64,000 nucleotides of DNA from Macroventuria anomochaeta (Eukaryota > Ascomycota > Dothideomycetes > Pleosporales > Didymellaceae): contig NW_022985370.1 of assembly GCF_010093625.1 (NCBI RefSeq), positions 705,232 through 769,231 of the forward strand, given 5' to 3'. Position 1 is the stretch's first letter. Each line of letters starts with the position of its first letter. The notes beneath the pieces were generated by a model. That model was not told the origin of the DNA and made no database searches. It worked only from the letters and a program-made list of their open reading frames with translations. Positions 33,401-45,965 of the stretch are shown here, piece after piece. The position numbers were made by a program, and so were the translations under genes.

Positions 33401-35022
33401 AATGGCCCTTCGGGGGTTGGAGCGTTGATCATGGTCTCAGACATGGAGTGCTTCGCTGAATTGCGCCCACGAAGAGACCTTTGACGCTCAGTGAGCTGAC
33501 GGGCGCCACATGTGGCCTTATCACAATGTATCATTCGTGTAGACAGTGGTGAAACGTTCGTGGCGACTCTATAGCCGATGAGCAGAGCTGCTGGCGAAGA
33601 TGACCAGGAAGGAGCAGTCGTTATGCGGCATGCTTCGGCGCACTCGATGGAGCAAACCCGCAGAAGGTCCATGCCGACTTTGCACGATCGACGGCTCCTC
33701 TTTCCTCAACAGGGACACAGTGTGAGAGCGTGCATTGGATTATCGATCAGACGCCACTGAAGAACTTGACGCAGCTTCCCTGGCCGAGCAGAAGTACACC
33801 TCACCTTCGCTGTTCCACCTTCGCCGGGCTGGAGGTGCAGCCGCTCCTGTAGCTGACTTGAAAAATTGCAAAGATCAAGGAAGGTTGTAGATCATCTCAC
33901 TGTGCTTTGCTTCGCTTCAGGAAGGTGGATCCACATGAAAGACCGGCTTCTGACTGCACAGCAACTGCCGATGGATGTCGGGTGTGTATTGGTGAAGCTG
34001 CAGGAATTGATTCAAGGAGCCGCACTGCTCTCCTTGCTATCACGGCACCAAGAGATTGCATTGCCTTGTTCAGTCAAATCAGTCCACAGGTCATGATGTG
34101 TAGACTGCATCCTTGCTATGAAGTCTAGCAAGTACAGTGGCCAGTGGTTGTCTTCACTGTGTTCCCACTCTCATACAAGAGAGGCGGTGAAGTCCGAAGC
34201 CATTGCTTGGGCAACTGTCGGCAGGATAGAACTACCTCTCCACATCAAGGGCCATACATACCAGCATTATATGTCCACATGCGCAGCAGGGCGACGGGAG
34301 ATGCGCATAACCATAGTGATATCCATGGAGACGAGCATTGTGTCAGCATTGTCAGGCATGAACCAAGTGCCACTGCTGACGTGGATAGCAGATAGTATGC
34401 GCAGGCAACTGTTGTTGATGCATGGGCAGGCAGTTTGTAAATAACAGAGACCTTAGGCATCAGGCCCTAGGAAATGACAGCATGTGATATGACGGGGTCA
34501 GCATGGGTGATCCTCAGTATACTTTGATTGCATTGGGTATGCGAAGCTGCGACAGTGCTGAACTTGGCGGTGAAATTCATGCAAACAACTCATCAGATCC
34601 GTGGTTCACCCACTAGATCGAAACACGCGATTACTGGGATGTACCCTGGAGGAGAGTTCGAGAACATTGATCGATTGTTTTGTCGAAGCACCAAGTGCTA
34701 TGCAGTAATCCTATTATAATACAGAGAAAGAAAGAAAGCGCCGAACCAAATAGCTGGTGGCGTAGGTAGACAAAGGTATTGAAAAGATGGCCACGCTGTG
34801 TAGCGAAAGCCGGAAAATGTCGCGACGCCGGTGTAAATGCTAGTGAACAATAACAACATCTCCAAGAACGCCGATTTAAAGGCCGTGATGATGATTTCGA
34901 TGGCAACGCGCGCCAAACGGATAAAAGCCGCCTTGCTGATTCCAAGTATACATTATTGGCAACTGAGGCTAAGCCAAACAACGCCGGTAGAGATATGACA
35001 GTCGAGATTAGCTTTTGAGTCG
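30489..35022. other. Gene-poor stretch of about 4.5 kb
   Basis: Many short ORFs on both strands but none with recognisable domains, splice-joined structure or consistent codon use. I could not identify a transposon, terminal repeats or strongly AT-rich RIP-type sequence by eye. The one clear local element is a 23-bp palindrome at 31388-31410. Confidence 0.45.
31388..31410. repeat. 23-bp near-perfect palindrome
   Basis: Arms CGTTCCAGCAT (31388-31398) and ATGCTGGAACG (31400-31410) flank one central G. This is a candidate dimeric protein-binding site or a hairpin; function unknown. Confidence 0.85.
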
Positions 35023-36171
35023 TTATGTCGTGATGGTTGTGCTGGTCGAAGCGTGACACCCTCGCTCGTGGCGCTTCATGTTACTTCGCACGCTGAAGGC
35101 CTTGCCACATCCTGCCTGAGGGCACTTGTAAGGCTTCTCGCCAGTGTGGCTGTGACTGTGAATGCGCAGGCTGCTTGGCCGCGAGAAGGCCTTATTGCAG
35201 GTCGAACAGATGTATCGGTCCTGGGACTGAGGAAATGCGGACTGGCTGGATGTGCTGATGTAGTGGTGGTGTTGCCAGGGGTTTGTGCCAGTGGCCGAGA
35301 CGGTGGGTTGGGGCATTGGCAGCGGCATTGTGGGTTGGTAGTTCGAAGGTAGCGGTCGTTGAGCATACATGCTGGCGTTGTTGTAGGAGTGCTGCTCAGG
35401 CGAGTAGAACGAGGTCGCTGATGCGTTACCTGGAGACGACTGGTAGGGCGACTGAGCGTACATTGAGCCGCTGTAGGGAGACATCGAGTGCGATGGGAGT
35501 GAGTCCCGCTTCATAGGTGGCATTGACGACAGGGCTTGACGCTGTTGGTGGGGCTCCATGTTGTTGAGCGATGCGCCCATAAAGTAAGCTGCTGAGGCAG
35601 CAGAGTGAGTAGAAGCAGAGGAGGGCGACCGTTGACCGTCGCCAGCAGCATCAGGGTGCATTGGTGGCGTAGGGGGAAGTGTCATTCGAGTGTTGCTTGT
35701 AACTGTTGGGGCTGCAACGTAGGTTGAAGGTTGCTGTGGCCTTTGCATTGTGCCAGTGTTCTGTTGTTGTTGCGTCTGTCTCAGCTGTGGCGAAGATGAC
35801 TGTCTGTGTTGTGATTGAGGGCTCCCAGCGGCTACTTCCGTTAGAACCTGCGATGAGGAAGTCGCGGCGAGGTACTTACCAGCTTCTGAAGCAGGCTTCT
35901 CACCACCGGCAAATTCGAGGAGACTCGAAATTGAAGGCAGCGACAGCTTCTGCTCCTCTGCGGGTGGCGATGGCGGTGACTGAGGCCGTTGTCGCTGGTA
36001 CTGGTACTCAACCTGCTGTGGGTGTGCGGTGTAGAGAGTGGGCGCAACAGTAGTCGACACGGGATACCCACGAGGCTGCGGTTGCTGGTAGTAGGCCGAC
36101 TGCGGTGGATGCTGGAACGCCTCACGCTCCCGTACGCTGCCGTGTACCATGCTGGCAAGGTGCATTGCCAT
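35023..36171 (-). CDS. C2H2 zinc-finger transcription factor, FlbC-like
   Basis: The frame is open over 382 aa. A 48-nt in-frame intron is very likely at 35832-35879 (donor GTAAGT, branch TTCTAAC, acceptor GTAG); splicing gives 366 aa and changes SEAGKYLAATSSS... to SEAAGSPQ. The N-terminal ~300 residues are low-complexity (Gln, Pro, Ser) with a conserved LPSISSLLEF patch. Two C2H2 fingers close the protein: YICSTCNKAFSRPSSLRIHSHSH, and YKCPQAGCGKAF with HERGCH, joined by TGEKP. This C-terminal arrangement matches the fungal FlbC-type conidiation regulators and related two-finger factors; DNA-binding and nuclear location follow from the fingers. It is the only intact gene in the ~16 kb relic-rich stretch. 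The start could also be the second Met (codon 3). Confidence 0.82.
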   Translation of the reverse strand: MAMHLASMVHGSVREREAFQHPPQSAYYQQPQPRGYPVSTTVAPTLYTAHPQQVEYQYQRQRPQSPPSPPAEEQKLSLPSISSLLEFAGGEKPASEAGKYLAATSSSQVLTEVAAGSPQSQHRQSSSPQLRQTQQQQNTGTMQRPQQPSTYVAAPTVTSNTRMTLPPTPPMHPDAAGDGQRSPSSASTHSAASAAYFMGASLNNMEPHQQRQALSSMPPMKRDSLPSHSMSPYSGSMYAQSPYQSSPGNASATSFYSPEQHSYNNASMYAQRPLPSNYQPTMPLPMPQPTVSATGTNPWQHHHYISTSSQSAFPQSQDRYICSTCNKAFSRPSSLRIHSHSHTGEKPYKCPQAGCGKAFSVRSNMKRHERGCHASTSTTITT

Positions 36172-39100
36172 GGAGAAGGTTCAAGTCACGGGGCACAGTA
36201 GAGGCTGCGTAACGTTGAGGTACTTGGGTAGTAATGTTGGGGTTGGTGGAGGGTGATTAGGTGAAGAGTGAGCAAGTGATGACGAGATGGAAAGCACAAT
36301 AGAGTGACGGGTAGTGGCAGATATGGTGCGCCAGGACTCCGGGCGGCCTGCAGTGCCTATGTAAGAGTAGCGAGCGGTTGGCGAGATTCAGCACGACGCC
36401 CGTTCACACTGTAGCGTCGTCAGTGGAGAGGCCCGCGGTGACCAAACCGTTGCCAACGAGGTGGGTCAGACAGCGGTCGACCCCAGTCCTGTCAAGTCCC
36501 TGTCGAAATTGCAAGAGCGGTCGACGAGGCGGCGGACCGTTGTGACAAGCAGCCAACCTCCCAGCACGGCTAGACGAACGCTGCCAGCCCTGCAACGGCA
36601 ATGCAGATGACGGGTGAATTGGGACTAGGGCAGCGATGCGCACGCCTCCGTAACAATGCCTTGGCCGAGCGATCCGCCCACACATTCCAAACCAGCCAAT
36701 CTGCGCACCACCGGCGAAGAGTCGCTTTTGGGCTGCTGGCACGGAGGCAGTGGAATGCTAGTAATGGCGCTGCAGGGGTGCCCGACTGCTGTTCCAGGAC
36801 AGGCCGTGATGCACCGCAGATCGACCCTCGAGGACAATCTGTTTTGTAGGTGCGCTGATATTCGGCTGCAAGCACCCTGACTTCTGGAGTCGCTGCACAC
36901 GCCGGCTGGGTCTGGCAGTGCTGGTGAAGGTCGTAGTCGTGCCTTCCCAGCGGAGCGGATCAACTACCTCCGGAAAGCAGTCACGCACCCGCGCCTGCAG
37001 TCAGTCGATAGTGACACAGCCCTCGAAGCTGTGCGTCGCCGACTGCTGCTGGTAGCTTCTTCGAGCGCTACGCGAGACGCCTTGGTGCTGGCGTGGGTGA
37101 AGGCGGTAGGGGTGGTTTGGTGTGGCCCTGCACAGTCCACTCGGACAGAGATCGATCGACAGCAGGCCTGCAAGTACCTGCTGCACGCTGAGCCGTGGAA
37201 ATGTCGAGGCAGACGTGAGTGTCAGACCAGTCACCAGAGTCAGACGTGAAATACCCGGTCCCAGATTCGGAGACGCTTCGCCGGAGTCGTGAGTAAGGCC
37301 CCCGGAAAACCGCCGACAGGTTGCACCCTCTCGCAGACAGTGCCCGCCAGTGCCAGCCAGTGTGAGAACGACAGCGCCGCGAAAAGGGCGTCGAGACAAG
37401 CACGGGATGGGCTGACGAAGGATTACGCAGGGGGGATGGAACGGCAGACGCTGGGGTTCAGAAAGGGACAGACATGAGACGAAAGACCATTCTGCACGCT
37501 TTAAACATCCCAGCCGCCTCTCCTCTCATATCGCCTACACGCAAGCGGGCGGGCAATTCGTACCGTCGAGGGCGAGCGACGTTCACTAGGCACGATAGCA
37601 CCATATCGTCCCGCGAAGGTTCGGTGGGATGAAGGGTGCGTGATTGGGGTGCGACCAAGGCGGCGCCTGCCAAACCTGTCTAATGTCGTTCCCGCTGGCG
37701 GCCTCACCGACCAAACACTGGCGCTGGAGCTCCTACCAAGCACCTTATCTGGCCACTCACTGGTCGACAATTCGCAAAGCCCTCTGCAAGCGATTAGAGA
37801 GCTCCTGCTCTGGTGATGCACATGGCGGCAGCCGCTGGCGAAGCGAGCAAGGGATGATGTGACGAAAATATTGAGAGGCGGTCATCAGCCGTCATTGTGC
37901 GCGCTCTCGTATCGTGCTGCAGAGAGCTCCATGGCTGTGTTACAGCCGCTGCTGCGACGAGCAGTAGCACTGGGCGCCCCGCTCTTGACTCGCAATCGAA
38001 CAATCCCATGCCCTTCACCGTTGAGGTGCTGCCGGGCGGAGTGGAGGCTCTTCTCCATCAAGCATCCTCACCGTACCTTTGCTCGACGGCAAGCTCCTTC
38101 GACTAGCTACTTAGGCCGCGTGGTCTGCAGCAGTTTCAGAGCGAAGGCAAGCGCGGAAAAGCAGACAGCGACGGCTGGCCGGACGATGCCCTTTTACAGC
38201 AACCATGTCCGCCCCCCGTACGCGAGGTCCTCACGACGCCGCGAGGATGGATGGCGGCGTAATCCCATGTCTTGGCCTCGTTCGTCTGTGGAGGATCTTG
38301 AAGAAGAGGCGGGTCGATCAGTACAAGCGCATGCAGCTAAACCCTGAAGCCACGTTGGCTGCTGTCACCGTCTGCTCACTGTAGCCGACCTCCCGCTGTC
38401 CAACCACAAACCTCCACAGCCTCTTTCTTTGAGCGGCTTCGAGAAGCTCGCCACGTGAGTTGCATGCCACCACAGAGATCTTTTCTCAATCTGCACCGAT
38501 TTGCGCAGCATGCCGAGCCGGAACAGCCTCGGAGCCATCACCCGCGTGCGATGTCCATCAGGGGCAGACTGCGCATCTACCGAAGGCCCGTCTACGGCGG
38601 CGGCACGTACGAGCCATCACATCCCTCTGAGATGGACTCGAGGATTTACCCAAACGGCGAAGTAGCTGTCTCACAACATAGCTCTGCTTTGTGTTACTCT
38701 CCAACCACGTGTCTATACCCTTCCAGAAGACGCAGAAAATTGTGTACGGTACGACGCAACCACGTCTTTCTGTGCTGCATACACGATATCACGAACATGA
38801 GAGTGCACGGACGTATGGGAGATGAACGGCCAGGGTCTTCGTTGATGGAAAATCTCCCACCTCGGACATGGTCACTCGCGCGATTCGCGGAGTTCCTACC
38901 ACCACTACCCTGGATCTTGTGCCCGATGTGGGTATCGAATTTACCCGGCTTTTGGAAGGCACTGCTTCCACGACAATTCTCAGCAAAAGCGCTACAACAG
39001 TTGTTGAGTTTCTGTCACAATCGGCTCTCTCAAGATTCGACTGCATTTTGCAAGCCGTTTCGATGGACGTCATGCACCTGTATCGACTCTCTGTTTAGCC

Positions 39101-40220
39101 AGAGACCTGCATGATCTTCCGGCACAACGCTAAACAGGGACATTTCGTATCTTTCTAAGCGAACAAGAACACGCAGGGGTGTCGCTGCTTTGGCCGCTGC
39201 CTGATCCGTCATCCACGGGACACAACACAGTCTTGTGTTTGTGCCATCCTAGTGATCATCTCGGTCAGTTAATGTTACGAGTCGGCATGGCAGCGGCATC
39301 CCCACTAACATTGCCACCGAGGCTGTATCTCGTCAGCATGTGTATAGGTCGGTCGCTGGGATGTGGTGTCCTCTCAGAGAGCAACCGCAAATCGACCAGA
39401 CTCATACAAAACAACATCGATTGTGTGCAATAACGCATCTTGAGCGTGACTGTGAAGGATCACTTGCACTCTTCCAGTTGCCGTTCAATGTCGAAAGGTA
39501 TTCAAAGACTACAAGAACTAGAGCGCGCGCCTGCACTGATACAGGCACGGGAAAGTAATCTCAAACCAAGCTTGTTCCTATGGGCTCTGGTACTCGACGT
39601 CCTAGGACCACACCGTTCTGGAAGCATGTTCACCAAAACACAACTTCGATGAACCCGGTCATCACCTCATCTTCCACCGTCATCATTGTGGTCGATGACA
39701 TGGCAGTATCAGTGACACTCGAAACGAGATCTTCATCGATTATTGAGTGCACTCTAGTGGTCGGGCAAATTTCAACGCTTCAGGAACTGCCGAAAGACTC
39801 GTTTCAGTCGCATGGCGAAAATCTGAAACACATCTTCTCCATAACACACGATTTAGACAACTGACAACGAATCGACTACTCAAATGATATTTCCGACTCC
39901 AAAGCGTTGGTTAGCAGCTGTCCTTCGAGATACCAATGCTGCATGCTGGCACCGAGCTTGGTCAGAAATGAACTTGCTCCGTTGTACTGTATTGGCGCAA
40001 TGCGAAGCATCGTCGTAACTAGTGCGTTGGGTGTACTTTGGGCACGCAGTGTGAGTGAGGCGGAACAAACTAGATGGAATTGTGTTCAGTCCTGCAAGCA
40101 ACACCTTGTAAAGAGGCCGTTTATTCCATCAGAACTCAAAGTTCCTCAATAACCGCAGCGGCTGGGGTACCCATATCAACCATCGCGCTATCTTACCGCC
40201 TCACGCAATATTCGATTTTT
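36172..40220. other. Gene-poor stretch of about 4 kb
   Basis: Upstream of the FlbC-like gene, so at least the first 1-2 kb probably holds its promoter and 5' UTR; long regulatory upstream regions are common for developmental regulators. The remaining ORFs (for example 38455-39114 plus) lack recognisable domains and I do not call them. Confidence 0.45.
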
Positions 40221-40996
40221 TCATACGCAACGTGCTGATTTGCATTCTTCAACAAAAGGCCCCAGTTCGAATCGGCTTTTCTGCACTGCGATTCGGAAGT
40301 CGGCGACATTGAATCCTTCGACAACGGCGCCGCCATTTGGCCGGTCCAGCAAGGCTGCGACACATCAGGACCTTGTCTCTTTCCTCAAAATCTCCGCGAC
40401 GTGCGCGACTTTCCTCTGAAGGCCCCTGCGTAGCCGTGCGAAGACCATGTGGCTGCTGGGATGGCTTGCAATTTACCCAGACCATACGACCGTTCGCGCA
40501 TCTTACATAGCAAATAGGCATTTGCGGCAAAGGCAGCCACCAATGTATCAAGATTGACCAGAGCCACAGGCGCCCACCATCTCATCTGACTGCAAGAGGA
40601 TCTTGGGCCTGGAAGGAACGAGTCGGACGAGGCGCATCCTGTTCTGAGAGCGCTTGGCCAGCATCCATCGCGAAAATGAAAGTGGGTTGTAGGATCGCCA
40701 GGCCCTGGTCCATGTTCACCGTTTTGAGGTTATCCTCCGGGACCACTCCGCCACGACAAGGTCTCGAGAACGGCTGACGTAGATCCATCGCAGGTCCTGT
40801 CTGGCATTAACACCGAGATGTGCTCGGCTGACCACCAACACATCCTGCGAGTATCGGGCCAGGTCTCAGATCAATCGAAAACACACCATGGTCGCTTTGC
40901 CTGCTTCGATCACAGCTCAAGGTCATCGAGGTTGGTCCACTGATATGGAACGATCTGCCGGCCGTACGGGTATATCTCGTTCACCACGATACCCAT
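40221..40996 (-). pseudogene. Protein-like fragments of an unidentified decayed gene
   Basis: Two minus-strand stretches read like real protein but are isolated. 40910-40996 encodes NEIYPYGRQIVPYQWTNLDD and ends in a stop. 40221-40472 encodes KVAHVAEILRKETRS, a TGA at 40365-40367, then VAALLDRPNGGAVVEGFN, ADFRIAVQKSRFELGPFVEE and a final stop. Between them no frame is open for long. I do not recognise the family. They may be the C-terminal remains of one or two genes. Confidence 0.3.
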
Positions 40997-43900
40997 GTCT
41001 TAGGGACGCGCCATTCTGCCATCTCCAAGGCCGTTAGGGAACTGATGAACAATATCACTGACACTCGGAACCAGAGCGGCTCGCTGGTCTGTCCGGTTTC
41101 AGCTGCCCTCACAACCCTTAAGATCCACCCGTGTGGCAGATATCGATAGTTCACTGGCCTTTCATGGTTCTCGGACGTCGCAAAAGCACACCAAGAACGG
41201 TCTTGCAACTCAGAGGAATCCTCGGTCGATCGTGATTTTCCACCCCCTGATGTGCTATCCCTTGCAATCTTCGCTCAGGTGCATCTCGGTCGCGAAAGCT
41301 TACCGAGCCAAAAGCAAGAGCAGTTTGGCGGTCTCGGCAGGCCGTATCCAGCCATGCTTCCACTCTAGCCTTCTTGAGACGTTCGGATGTCTCCACTCTC
41401 CACCAACGTCCGCGTCGGCCTGCCTCTGCTTCCCTGTCATCGCTGAAAAGGTCAAGCGCCATCTCCACTATGTGGATGAACGCAACAACGTTCCTTCGTC
41501 GACATTGGTTAAAGGTAACTCAGGCGCTATCGACACCTGCCGAAACGCTCAGGGTCTCTCGTCTCGACAAGCAAGCTCGATCTGGATCCGGCTACTCGTG
41601 GATGCAAATCGTAATGTGTTCAGCCCGGAGTACCTACAAGATGCGTACACTTGAAACAATAACCCGACTCATTGGTCCTGTCTCAAGCACAAGCATATGG
41701 TGTCGAGAGAGCCAATGCTGCTTTCGCAATGAAAATGAAGGCGCTGAACGCGGCAACACAGGCTTCTCGCAGACGCGTCTTATCGTACGACTTCTGCAGA
41801 AGGCTCAATTCTGCCGGGACATTTCCACCACTGAATTTGACCGAGCGATCTGACGCTCCTCTTGCACCAAGGGGTACGATCGTCGCCGATCATTACTGGA
41901 CCAAGATTTACCGTTGCGCAGCGCGATGGATCCTGTATCCAGTCTTTCTTGCGATTTTTCAGTCGTAGCACGTGCAGAACAGGTCAAACGCCTACGTATC
42001 TCAGTGAGGGCGTAAGTCCAGGAGGTCATCTGGATGAGACGCTGAACTAGCTCACAGCTGTCCTCCAGTCAATAGCGCGGATCATATTGGCTTCGACGAT
42101 GCGAGTGACTATGCAAACTACAGCACTTCATTTGCTGGAGAGCCTGTATGGGCGTCAAAGACCCTACGAGCCGGAACTACGCGCATTGGCACCTTATGTA
42201 TTACTACAAAACAAAGTACAAAAGTGCCAGCTATACAATTCACTGGCGTTTTCGATCCGTAAATATATCAATTCGGCAGTCTTCCCGCCATCATCTGCAC
42301 AGTCATCACATACTTACAGCGGTAAATCTACGGAAGTGCTTCGAATTTGGGCGTGCATCGACTTTGCGCATGCCCTTGCAAGGACGCAATTGAGGAACGG
42401 AGCTTACCTCGAGTTCTCGACAGATTTGCATCCGCTAGTTGTTCTTCCGAGACTACTGCTGTGGTGAATATTGGCTGCCAAACCTCTTTAACGCCGGATG
42501 ATCAGGATGAAGGGGGGCCAGGATCTGGTGGGTCTCTGGGCACCCTACTCAATATCATCACAATTGTAAGTGGGCGCAGGGCATTACCTGGGTGTCGGGT
42601 CACTCAGCCCTTTCATCTTGAAGGGGGACGCAATGCATTATCGAGCATCTAATCATTCACAAGCTATCATATATGCCTGACGTGCACATTATGCAAATGC
42701 TCCAGACAGTGGATCTGCTTCACATCCTCTGAAGTGGCCCCCAATGCGCAAAATGAGGATGTGGGGTCTTGAGAGCTGCAAATGCCGCGGATCCGTGTCA
42801 GGTACTGTTGATATCGAATATGGGCCCTCAACACATGACGACATCCATACTTGAAGTTTGACGATAGGTTAACGGTTGTCAGGGATCGTCTACATGACGA
42901 TGCCCTCAGGGTACCAAAACCTCCGGCCTTGATTCTACGCATGCGGTCCTGATGACGACATCAGTTGCATGGGCACTGCCTTGGAACCTCGCTGAATCTC
43001 AGTGAGATCAAGCTGGCCTATGCAAATGAGCAGAACTTAGATCTGGGAAAGCTAATCTCCGCTGACCAGATGTTGCAGGACTCGAGAGGCATCTACGCGT
43101 ACATTTAAGCTCCGTCTTAAGCCAGCATGGACTGTGTCTTTCGAAATTGAACGACTATCGACCCCACAAACACAGCATCGATTGAGCTCCCCACAAATGA
43201 CGTTCTATGTGGTATACGATCAGTCGCTTGCATGCATCCTGGATCCCAACGATGCACATTCCACATGTCAAAAATTGAGACGGGTTACACCCTTGTGCTC
43301 CAATATCAAGCTGCACAGCCAACAGCACAACAGGAATATCTGCAAGCATCGGTAGATGATCGCTTTCCACGCGCACATCCCAGGCGCTGATCGCGTGTGC
43401 CTGCCTTCGGTCTCGCAAACCCAGTAACTGAAGGCTGATACTGCCTTAGCCAATGCCTGCAAATGCCTAAATGGCTCCCGGCCCGGCCACGCATCGAGCG
43501 ATCGGCTCACGTAAGAAGTCGAATCGAACTATCGAATGCACTCACCCAGGCGTTCTGTGCAGCTGAGCTGCAAAGGAGCCTGTACTGTCAGATGGGATTT
43601 TGGTGTCGCCGAAGCATGGTAGATTGCTGATGCCCACTGGACGGAAGATCTGCGTAAGACGGTGCGGGTGTGAATCGGGTACGGTGTACGCTCACCGTTG
43701 TATGCAATGCGACGCATGCACGTGAGTGACACCACGTGGAGGTTACCTTCAGCTCAGGAACAACGTCGGCCTTATGCTCTGTGATCATCGAGATTTGCAT
43801 GAAGGTTGTTGACTTTCTGGGACATGTGTCACACTGAGCTGCAAAGCCGGTACCGTACGCAAGCGCTTGATAGGCGCCCGCTTTATAGGCACTGCGTGAC

Positions 43901-44327
43901 GGCAATGCATCGGCATGTGCACCTTATGAGCCCTATCGCTGATCTCTGCCAGGTGGACATTGGATGTGAGTAGTCATCAAGCTCGAGTTGAAGTACATTC
44001 AATTCTGTTGACTACATGGGTACGATGAGCTACACCCCTGGCAAAGCTGACTAAGCGGGTGTAGGCGACACGCTGCCCTTCTCGCAACAGCGGCAAGCGA
44101 TTGTGAGATGCAGTGGAGCCGTCACTGATATGTGATGTCCATGTTCGGATGAACATGTAGCTGATGTCTTTGTGGCTTTCTTGCAGAGTCGGAAACCAAA
44201 TCCTATACGAGTCCAATCACCTCTATTTTGCGAACCAGAAAAAACAATCGAACGTATTCCGATAAATCGAAAAGCCATCTAGAGTATACTACTATCCTTT
44301 CGATATGATCAAACCACTGCAGTTATC
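40997..44327. other. Gene-poor stretch with one coding-like segment
   Basis: No gene can be built. On the plus strand 42038-42259 is open for 74 codons and reads like ordinary protein (NSADHIGFDDASDYANYST, FAGEPVWASKTLRAGTTRIG). It starts after a TGA and stops at a TAA that overlaps a possible donor (GTAAAT at 42259). I could not join it to convincing exons on either side, so it is either a relic or part of a gene I cannot resolve. Confidence 0.35.
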
Positions 44328-45342
44328 TCAATCTTTATCGACACCAACCATCCCACAGCTAACCTTCCACAGTGCCCTCTTCCAACCCTCATTAAATGCC
44401 CAGGCCGCATACCCAGGCGCACCCATATCCATTGTAGGATCTCCCATCGGAGCAGGCGCCGGCTCAGCAACCGCACAATCCTCGAGATACTTCTCCATCC
44501 TCCCTCTCAGTTCTTTAGCAACCACAGCCTACACAGTTGTTGCGGCGCCTTGTTGAATGCTCTTGAAAGCTTTCTGAAACTCTGCATCAATCCGCCACAT
44601 CGAGATACAGCTTCTGGCAGCGAGGCTTGGGGTCCGGTCCAGATTCCTCCATGCATGACGCTAAAACGTGAAGGTTGTTGGTGCTGTAGCGGCGTTCGAT
44701 TTCGTTAGCCATGTAGATCGCCGCGAGTTTGGACTGTGCGTAGGCAGCAACAGGGTCGTATAGCTTGCTGACGAAGTTGATTTCGTCTGAGCTGGTGAAA
44801 TCCAATGCGCTGCCGCGGTGGCTGACGGAGGACAGGCAGATGACGCGTGAGCCGAAGTCTGGGGTGGCGGAAGTGAGGAGCTTGGGCTTGAGGAGCTTGA
44901 ATAGAAGGAAATGCGCGATGTGGTTGGTGCTGAACTGCGGTTCGAAGCCATCTGCTGTCTTGCCTTCGGGTGTCATCATGATGCCGGCGTTGGTGATGAA
45001 GATGTTAAGCTGACTGCTCTTCGACAGAAATTCTTTTGCACAGGCTCGAACACTAGCGAGAGAGTTCATGTCCAGCTCAAGGACCTCAAGTCAGCCAGGT
45101 CGAGATCGTCTTCCAAAGCTGCTCTGGCTTTTTCCGAGTTTCGAACGGCGCCGAAACATGCATACCAGTCGCTTTGAGAGCTCGGGCAGTTCCGATTCCG
45201 ATGCCTTAGGAGACTCCGGTGAATAACACGACTTTGCCTTCCAGCTTGCCATCAGGTCGTTGTCTTTGACGATTTGCATAGCTGTGGGACGAGCATCGCC
45301 AGGCCCTCGAGGGCTCTGGTGTAGTTCGGCGTAAGAGGGCAT
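44328..45342 (-). pseudogene. SDR pseudogene (retinol-dehydrogenase / WWOX-like family)
   Basis: The order of SDR motifs is complete but the frame is broken several times. The cofactor motif reads LFTGVS-stop-GIGIG, with TAA at 45206-45208. A frameshift follows near 45165, then FGAVRNSEKARAALEDDL, then another shift near 45075 into NIFITNAGIMMTPEGK, VICLSSVSHRGS and AAYAQSKLAAI (Tyr-x-x-x-Lys retained). A third shift comes after NLHVLA, then AFKSIQQGAATTV-stop-AVVAKELRG with TAG at 44529-44531 where the family has Trp, and the family-typical tail MGAPGYAAWAFNEGW ends at 44328. Two of the breaks fit G:C to A:T changes (TGG to TAG, CAA to TAA). It is described as broken only. Functional coding is not possible. 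Confidence 0.85.
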
Positions 45343-45965
45343 GATATGAAGCAGAGTATTTATGATCGCTGACTGTTGAATCGGATGCGAGATATGAAGA
45401 CTGGATTTGGTGGCTTCGTAGGTGATGATGTTGGAAGATGGTTCTGGTCGATGGAGCAGAGCCTGAAGAACTGCTCTATGCTTTCACATCCTCTCAACAC
45501 CCCCAGCTCAGTGTCTCGTCAAACCGCTGCTCACCCTAACGCCATTGCAAAGTCCATTCTCATGCCATATGACGGCGCTTGGAGTGTGCGACTGGACAAA
45601 GATGTCATGATGGTGGACGAAATTTGACTGCGAATTCCCAACCACAGTTTCTGAGCTCGGCCGTATGGCAGCGACTCGAGGTGTTACACGGAGGTAGCGA
45701 TTTTATTTGTAGTAGACAGAATGATAGCAGCACCTTTGTGACCCTACGGCGTACCTCCTCAAGGAGCAACTTTGGTGCTCCACTGACCCAGCAGGAGTTT
45801 CTCACTCTTTACGTTCTGTGTTAACTTATGTGTCCGAAATTATACTTCCTCATTGGGACTGGTGAGCGAAATACACTTGTCGAGGGAAACGAGGTGTCGT
45901 GATAGCTTCACGGGGTTCCAACCAAAGAATAGTGGGTACTTCATCTCCCAGAGAAGTGTCTTCTT
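45343..45965. other. Intergenic
   Basis: 623 nt between two relics. No supported gene. Confidence 0.45.

Noticed and set aside
38455..39114. 219-codon plus-strand ORF
   Set aside because: No recognisable motif; overlapping ORFs of similar quality exist in other frames.
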